NCBI RefSeq assembly: GCF_029054785.1
Contig: NZ_JAIDEN010000114.1
Coordinates: 1 to 9,053 of the forward strand
Length of the DNA: 9,053 nt
Direction of reading: 5' to 3'
Origin: Duncaniella sp.
GTDB taxonomy: Bacteria; Bacteroidota; Bacteroidia; Bacteroidales; Muribaculaceae
The stretch's first letter is position 1. Each line of letters opens with the position of its first letter. The notes under the pieces were generated by a model. The model saw only the letters and a list, made by a program, of their open reading frames with translations. It was not told the DNA's origin and ran no database searches. The translations under genes and the position numbers were made by a program. Shown in pieces: positions 5,602-9,053 of the stretch.

Positions 5602-7059
5602 ATGAGTGACAATAATAAAGATATAAGCCGCCGCAATTTCCTCAAGCGTCTCGGAGGCGGCACCGTGGCCTTGTCGGCTGCGGCCTTGCCGGGCTGCGAT
5701 CTGAAGCGCAATCCGGTCAGCGGCGAGAGCGTCACGGCTCAGGGTGATATACCCACCGACAAAATGACTTATCGCACCAATCCGAAGACCGGCGAAAAGG
5801 TGTCGCTGCTCGGCTACGGCTGCATGCGATGGCCGACGGTCAGCGAAGGCGTTGCCCGCGACGGTGAGGAGGAGATTGATCAGGAGATGGTCAATCGTCT
5901 GGTCGATACCGCCATCGAGCACGGGGTGAACTATTTCGATACCTCGCCCGCCTACTGCAAGGGAAAGTCGGAACGTGCCACAGGGATTGCTCTCAAACGC
6001 CATCCGCGCGACTCGTATTTCATTGCGACCAAACTCTCGAATTTCGCCCCTTCGACATGGAGCCGCGAGGCCTCGCTCGCCATGTATCATACCTCTTTGA
6101 AAGAGTTGCAGACGGACTACATTGACTATATGCTTCTCCACGCTATCGGCATGGGTTCCGACGGCATGCGGGAGTTCAACCATCGCTATATGGACAATGG
6201 AGTCCTCGATTTTCTGCTCAAAGAGAGGGAGGCCGGGCGCATAAGGAATCTCGGATTCTCATATCACGGCGATATAAAGGTGTTTGACTATCTTCTGTCG
6301 CGCCACGACGAGTATAAGTGGGATTTCGTGCAGATCCAGCTCAACTATCTTGACTGGCGGCATGCCAAAGAGATCAATCCGCGCAACACCGATGCCGAAT
6401 ATCTTTACGGCGAGCTGGAGAAGCGCGGGATTCCGGCTATCATCATGGAACCGTTGCTCGGAGGCCGTCTGTCGAAACTCCACGACCATGTGGTCAGCCG
6501 TCTGAAACAGGCCGAACCTGAACGCAGTGTGGCCTCATGGGCTTTCCGCTTCGCAGGTTCGTGGCCGGGAGTGCTTACGGTGTTGAGCGGCATGACCTAC
6601 ATGGAGCATCTGGAGGACAACCTGCGTTCGTTCTGTCCGCTGAAGCCCCTGACCGAAGAGGAAAACCGTTTTCTCTTTGAGACGGCTGATCTCATGATGC
6701 AGTATCCGACCATTCCCTGCAATGACTGCAAATACTGTATGCCTTGTCCTTACGGACTCGACATTCCGGCAATATTGCTGCATTATAATAAATGTGTCAA
6801 CGAAGGCAATGTCCCCGAATCGTGTGAAGGGGAGGAGTATCGCCGTGCGCGCCGTGCATTCCTTGTCGGCTATGACCGTTCGGTCCCGAAACTGCGTCAG
6901 GCGAGCCACTGCATCGGGTGTGGTCAGTGTGCCCCGCACTGTCCGCAGTCGATCGACATTCCTGCCGAACTCCATCGCATTGACGGCTTTGTCGAGAGTC
7001 TTAGAGGTTGTACATTTAACCGTACAAATGTACGACCTCTTAAAAGGAATGAGACATGA
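5602..7059 (+). CDS. Tat-exported lipoprotein aldo/keto reductase with two C-terminal [4Fe-4S] motifs
   Basis: The protein has 485 residues. The N-terminus has a twin-arginine signal, SRRNFLK (9-15), a hydrophobic stretch, and a lipobox ALPGC with C32, so it is probably exported folded and lipid-anchored. The AKR barrel spans about 66-345, with the catalytic tetrad apparently complete: D113 (YFDTS), Y118 (AYCKGKSE), K144 (ATKLS) and H180 (LLHAI). RNLGFSYH (215-222) and IIMEPLLGGRL (280-290) are typical of the ferredoxin-fused AKR branch (COG1453 type). The tail carries C373/C376/C379/C382 and C437/C440/C443/C447, followed by CP and IDIPAEL helices. An extracytoplasmic AKR cannot count on soluble NADPH, so electrons may come through the Fe-S sites from the upstream polyferredoxin. 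The last 18 or so codons lie in a hairpin repeat (7001-7042), so the C-terminus may be an acquired extension. The stop overlaps the next start (ATGA). Confidence 0.88.
   Translation: MSDNNKDISRRNFLKRLGGGTVALSAAALPGCDLKRNPVSGESVTAQGDIPTDKMTYRTNPKTGEKVSLLGYGCMRWPTVSEGVARDGEEEIDQEMVNRLVDTAIEHGVNYFDTSPAYCKGKSERATGIALKRHPRDSYFIATKLSNFAPSTWSREASLAMYHTSLKELQTDYIDYMLLHAIGMGSDGMREFNHRYMDNGVLDFLLKEREAGRIRNLGFSYHGDIKVFDYLLSRHDEYKWDFVQIQLNYLDWRHAKEINPRNTDAEYLYGELEKRGIPAIIMEPLLGGRLSKLHDHVVSRLKQAEPERSVASWAFRFAGSWPGVLTVLSGMTYMEHLEDNLRSFCPLKPLTEEENRFLFETADLMMQYPTIPCNDCKYCMPCPYGLDIPAILLHYNKCVNEGNVPESCEGEEYRRARRAFLVGYDRSVPKLRQASHCIGCGQCAPHCPQSIDIPAELHRIDGFVESLRGCTFNRTNVRPLKRNET
7001..7042. repeat. AGAGGTTGT-type hairpin, copy 1, inside the AKR C-terminal codons
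   Basis: AGAGGTTGTACATTT (7003-7017) pairs with AAATGTACGACCTCT (7026-7040) over 15 positions, 14 Watson-Crick and one G-U, with an 8-base loop. It is the longest of three related hairpins and lies fully within the reading frame, encoding the peptide LRGCTFNRTNVRPL. In an mRNA it could slow ribosomes, guard a 3' end, or partly separate AKR from DUF1893 expression. Confidence 0.75.
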
Positions 7060-7493
7060 ACGGGATCGCGGATGAACTGAAACAGGAACTGATCGGCAGA
7101 CTCAGGCATGAGGCCTGTTCATGTCTGATCTGTCAGCCCTCAGGCCTTGTGACCGTAGAGCATGAGAGAGGTGTGAGAGACCTTTTCAGACTGCTTGCCG
7201 ACGAGCCGCAGGTGCTTCGCGGCGCTTTTGTGGCCGATAAGGTGGTAGGGAAGGGGGCAGCCGCCCTTATGGTGCTTGGAGGTGTGGCTGAGGTCTATGC
7301 CGGAGTCATCAGCCTCCCTGCTCTGGAACTGCTTGAACGCTCGGCGGTTGCGGTCAGCTACGGGACGGCTGTCCCGAATATCATCAACCGCGCCGGGACG
7401 GGCATCTGTCCGGTCGAGAGCCTTTGTGCCGACTGCCGGAGTGCGGATGAATGTCTGCCGCTGATTGAAGAATTTATAAGAGGTTGTTTTTGA
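7056..7493 (+). CDS. DUF1893 family protein, cysteine-rich
   Basis: A 145-residue cytoplasmic protein. The core is typical of DUF1893 (TM1506 family): FVADKVVGKGAAALMVLGG (58-76), VYAGVIS (80-86), and SYGTAVPNIINRAGTGICPV (101-120). I recall a cytidine-deaminase-like fold for the structural representative, but no settled function. Cysteines are unusually many: C21, C23 and C26 in CSCLIC, then C118, C124, C127, C133 and C144, which could bind metal or respond to redox state. The start ATG overlaps the AKR stop (ATGA), a sign of translational coupling. The stop codon lies in a hairpin repeat, which supplies the last residues RGCF. Co-transcription with Fe-S redox genes hints at a part in the same process, but this is context only. 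Confidence 0.82.
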   Translation: MNGIADELKQELIGRLRHEACSCLICQPSGLVTVEHERGVRDLFRLLADEPQVLRGAFVADKVVGKGAAALMVLGGVAEVYAGVISLPALELLERSAVAVSYGTAVPNIINRAGTGICPVESLCADCRSADECLPLIEEFIRGCF

Positions 7494-7502
7494 ACACCCT
7501 CT
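7479..7502. repeat. AGAGGTTGT-type hairpin, copy 2, over the DUF1893 stop codon
   Basis: AGAGGTTGTT (7479-7488) pairs with AACACCCTCT (7493-7502) at 9 of 10 positions around a 4-base loop. Both arms are identical to copy 3. The TGA stop (7491-7493) falls at the loop/arm border. No T-run follows on the plus strand, so it is a poor intrinsic terminator, and read-through into the next gene is likely. Confidence 0.7.
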
Positions 7503-7532
7503 AAATGAACAAAAATAGAAGCTTGAACTCTT

Positions 7533-8054
7533 ATGGAAAGATCTGTAAAATTGCATTCTTTGTCTTTTGGCAGTCTCAGGACTTATGTGACTGCCTTGTT
7601 GCTTGTCGCGGGTAATATTGCCCTCCCGCAGTTGTTCCATCTGGTGTCTCAGGGAGGAGTCACCTGGCTTCCGATTTATTTTTTCACGCTTGTCGGGGCC
7701 TGGGCTTATGGATGGCGTGTCGGGTTGCTGACCGCCTTGGCGTCGCCGGTGGTCAATTCGCTGCTGTTCGGAATGCCTCCGGTAGCGGCTTTGCCTGCCA
7801 TTATGCTCAAATCGTGTCTCCTTGCCGGTTTTGCCGGATATGCCGCCTCGCGAAGCCGGAGGGTCTCATTGCCGTTGTTGGCGCTTGTTGTGCTGGCCTA
7901 TCAGTGTGTGGGGACTTTGGGCGAATGGGCGCTGAAAGGCGACTTTATTCTTGCCTGTCAGGATTTCAGGATCGGCATTCCCGGAATGCTGCTCCAGATT
8001 TTCGGCGGATGGGCTGTTATCAATTTGTCTGCACTACGGTTGAAAAGTGAATAG
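7533..8054 (+). CDS. Probable ECF-transporter S component (integral membrane, substrate unknown)
   Basis: This is a 173-residue, very hydrophobic protein with about six membrane segments (roughly 17-36, 44-60, 62-80, 84-104, 112-131, 148-167). The pattern LPIYFFTLVGAWAYGWRVGLLTALASPVVNS, read as the consecutive pieces 46-60 and 61-76, followed by FGMPPVAALPAIMLKSCLLAG (79-99), resembles small S components of energy-coupling-factor importers, which bind vitamins or similar micronutrients and share an EcfA/EcfT module encoded elsewhere. The size fits. No EcfA or EcfT gene is in the window. It starts 39 bp after DUF1893, without a visible promoter, so it is probably the last gene of the redox operon. 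It might import a cofactor or precursor used by that system. The family call is by pattern and could be wrong in detail, but membrane topology is certain. Confidence 0.65.
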   Translation: MERSVKLHSLSFGSLRTYVTALLLVAGNIALPQLFHLVSQGGVTWLPIYFFTLVGAWAYGWRVGLLTALASPVVNSLLFGMPPVAALPAIMLKSCLLAGFAGYAASRSRRVSLPLLALVVLAYQCVGTLGEWALKGDFILACQDFRIGIPGMLLQIFGGWAVINLSALRLKSE

Positions 8055-8080
8055 GGCGGGTATGATCCACAACTCAACAA

Positions 8081-8116
8081 TGCGTCCGGTTTCCTTGGGG
8101 GGGGAGACCGGACGCA
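8081..8116 (+). terminator. Strong GC hairpin after the S-component gene
   Basis: TGCGTCCGGTTTC (8081-8093) pairs with GAGACCGGACGCA (8104-8116) at 12 of 13 positions, with one G-U. The 10-base loop is mostly G; with the next base it forms a run of eight Gs (8097-8104). AAATTCTT follows, a weak T-tract. It lies 27 bp past the stop at 8054 and is the best plus-strand terminator candidate for the operon. Confidence 0.6.
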
Positions 8117-8123
8117 AATTCTT

Positions 8124-8146
8124 AGAGGTTGTTTTCAACACCCTCT
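8124..8146. terminator. AGAGGTTGT-type hairpin, copy 3, between convergent genes
   Basis: AGAGGTTGTT (8124-8133) pairs with AACACCCTCT (8137-8146) at 9 of 10 positions across a 3-base loop. On the plus strand it is followed by TATTTCATATTTTT, a T-rich tail. On the minus strand it starts at the TAA of the sodium channel gene (8148-8146). It probably ends transcription from both sides, backed up on the left by the 8081-8116 hairpin. Confidence 0.55.
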
Positions 8147-8997
8147 TATTTCATATTTTTGAGCATTTCGTTGACAACTTCGATCTGATTCCGGAGCTTG
8201 TCGATCTCATCGCGCAGGGCGTCTTTGGAGAGCTTCTGTGACTTTTTCGCTTCATTTTTTGCTGTGACTTCCTGGAGTGAGCTTACGACGAGGGCCACTA
8301 CAATGTTGAGGATGACATAGGAGGCGATCAGAACGTAGGTCACAAAGTAGACCCAGGCAGCAGGGAACACGTCCATGACCGGACGCGCGATGCCCATTGA
8401 CCAGCTTTCGAGGGTCATGATCTGGAAAAGGGAGTACATCGAGCGCCATACGTTGCCGAACCAGTCGGGAAAATCAGCGCCGAAGAAGGTGGAGCCGAGA
8501 AGTGCGTAGGTGTACATTATGATGACGAAGAGGATCGTGGTCCATAACATGCCTGGAATTGCATTGAAAATGGCTTCGACGATGAGTTTCAGCTTGTCGG
8601 CGGAACGGACCACGCGCAGGATGTTGAGCTGACGGAAGACTCTGAAAATCCTGAATACGCGGAATGAGGAGAATGTTCCCAGCTGGGCTGCCGATGAAAG
8701 CACGACGATGATTGTGTCAAACCAGTTCCAGTAGCGGTTGCGCCCTGTGAAGAAGCTCTTTTTTTCTATTGACAGCCTGATCATAAGTTCCACGATGAAG
8801 ATCAGGATGCTCATGTCACAGAAGGATTCGAGTTCCGGACCGATGCGCTCGGCGACCGAAGCGTCTGTGAGCAGACCGAATGCCAGTGCGTTCAGCACGA
8901 TCAGCATGTTGCAGAAGGTGTAGAATCTGCGGGTGGTCTTTACAATGATTCTGCGGGCTGAGAAGCCGGGATTTAATAAGGATGAAAATGAGGCCAT
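8146..8997 (-). CDS. Bacterial voltage-gated sodium channel (NaChBac/NavAb type)
   Basis: A 283-residue subunit with the six-helix plan of a tetrameric BacNav. S1 is about 24-44, S2 57-75 (E70, R74), S3 89-104 (N91, D94), S4 112-131 with arginines at 113, 116, 119, 122 (every third residue) and again at 128 and 131, S5 148-171, pore helix 184-195, and S6 about 213-240. The selectivity filter TLESWSMG (195-202) is the sodium-selective signature known from NavAb, with E197 forming the high-field-strength site. The C-terminus (256-282) is a coiled coil with a/d positions L261, I265, L268, I272, V275, L279, the family's tetramerisation helix. Length fits the family (about 270-290). It is a lone gene with its own -7 box, convergent with the redox operon. 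Ion selectivity is predicted from the filter, not shown. Confidence 0.95.
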   Translation of the reverse strand: MASFSSLLNPGFSARRIIVKTTRRFYTFCNMLIVLNALAFGLLTDASVAERIGPELESFCDMSILIFIVELMIRLSIEKKSFFTGRNRYWNWFDTIIVVLSSAAQLGTFSSFRVFRIFRVFRQLNILRVVRSADKLKLIVEAIFNAIPGMLWTTILFVIIMYTYALLGSTFFGADFPDWFGNVWRSMYSLFQIMTLESWSMGIARPVMDVFPAAWVYFVTYVLIASYVILNIVVALVVSSLQEVTAKNEAKKSQKLSKDALRDEIDKLRNQIEVVNEMLKNMK

Positions 8998-9035
8998 GTC
9001 TGTGAGGCTTGTTGGTGCGTTGGTTACTTATGATG

Positions 9036-9043
9036 CAAAATTA
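9036..9043 (-). promoter_or_regulatory. -7 box for the sodium channel gene
   Basis: Minus-strand TAATTTTG matches TAnnTTTG and sits about 38 bp upstream of the ATG at 8997. A -33 box would fall around 9063-9068, beyond the window edge, so the promoter is only half visible. Confidence 0.5.
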
Positions 9044-9053
9044 ATAATAATCC

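Noticed and set aside
5596..6183. 195-residue open frame on the minus strand, opposite the AKR gene
   Set aside because: It is antisense to a gene with full AKR and Fe-S motifs; the frame stays open because of codon use on the other strand, and it shows no motif of its own.
7003..7502. Copies 1 and 2 of the AGAGG hairpin as strong intrinsic terminators
   Set aside because: Neither is followed by a T-run on the plus strand, copy 1 is inside a reading frame, and the genes after them have no visible promoter.
8047..8241. 64-residue plus-strand frame after the S-component gene
   Set aside because: It passes through both terminator hairpins and the antisense of the sodium channel C-terminus; no independent coding signal.

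Overview
The window looks like a stretch of chromosome from a Bacteroidales gut-type anaerobe, perhaps Muribaculaceae. That placement is inference. It rests on several Bacteroidetes-type -7 boxes (TAnnTTTG) upstream of genes, one with a well-spaced TTTG -33 box, on the lack of clear Shine-Dalgarno sequences, and on protein families I know from Bacteroides and its relatives. No rRNA, tRNA, CRISPR array, transposase or phage gene was found.

Layout. (1) Positions 1-1275, minus strand: N-terminal 425 codons of a secreted S9/prolyl-oligopeptidase-like protein that runs off the left edge. (2) 1276-1517: divergent intergenic region with a promoter for each side. (3) 1518-2591, plus: exported alpha/beta hydrolase with a cysteine at the nucleophile elbow. 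(4) 2603-3148, minus: small protein of unknown function with an extremely arginine-rich tail, convergent with the hydrolase and only 11 bp away. (5) 3149-4045: about 900 bp without a convincing protein gene. It holds a -7 box, a large palindromic repeat complex (about 3319-3753), and the leader of the next operon with a possible 17-residue leader peptide and a stable GGAA-loop hairpin. (6) 4046-8054, plus: a four-gene cluster of a NapH-NapG-like fused membrane polyferredoxin, a Tat-exported lipoprotein aldo/keto reductase with two C-terminal [4Fe-4S] motifs, a cysteine-rich DUF1893 protein (ATGA overlap), and a probable ECF-transporter S component. (7) 8055-8148: two hairpins between convergent genes. 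(8) 8146-8997, minus: a complete bacterial voltage-gated sodium channel (NaChBac/NavAb type), with its -7 box at the right edge.

The most system-like part is the 4046-8054 cluster. The fused protein would take electrons from the membrane quinone pool or from cytoplasmic ferredoxin-like sites, and pass them through four further Fe-S sites lying beyond an internal twin-arginine segment. The next gene is an exported AKR that carries its own Fe-S sites. This suggests an extracytoplasmic reductase fed by Fe-S wiring rather than by soluble NAD(P)H. The substrate is unknown and the scheme is inference.

Two kinds of non-coding structure stand out. One is the palindrome complex at 3319-3753. The other is a short hairpin motif with arms AGAGGTTGT.. 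and ..CCTCT, present three times in 1.15 kb at gene ends, where two copies overlap the C-terminal codons of the genes they follow.
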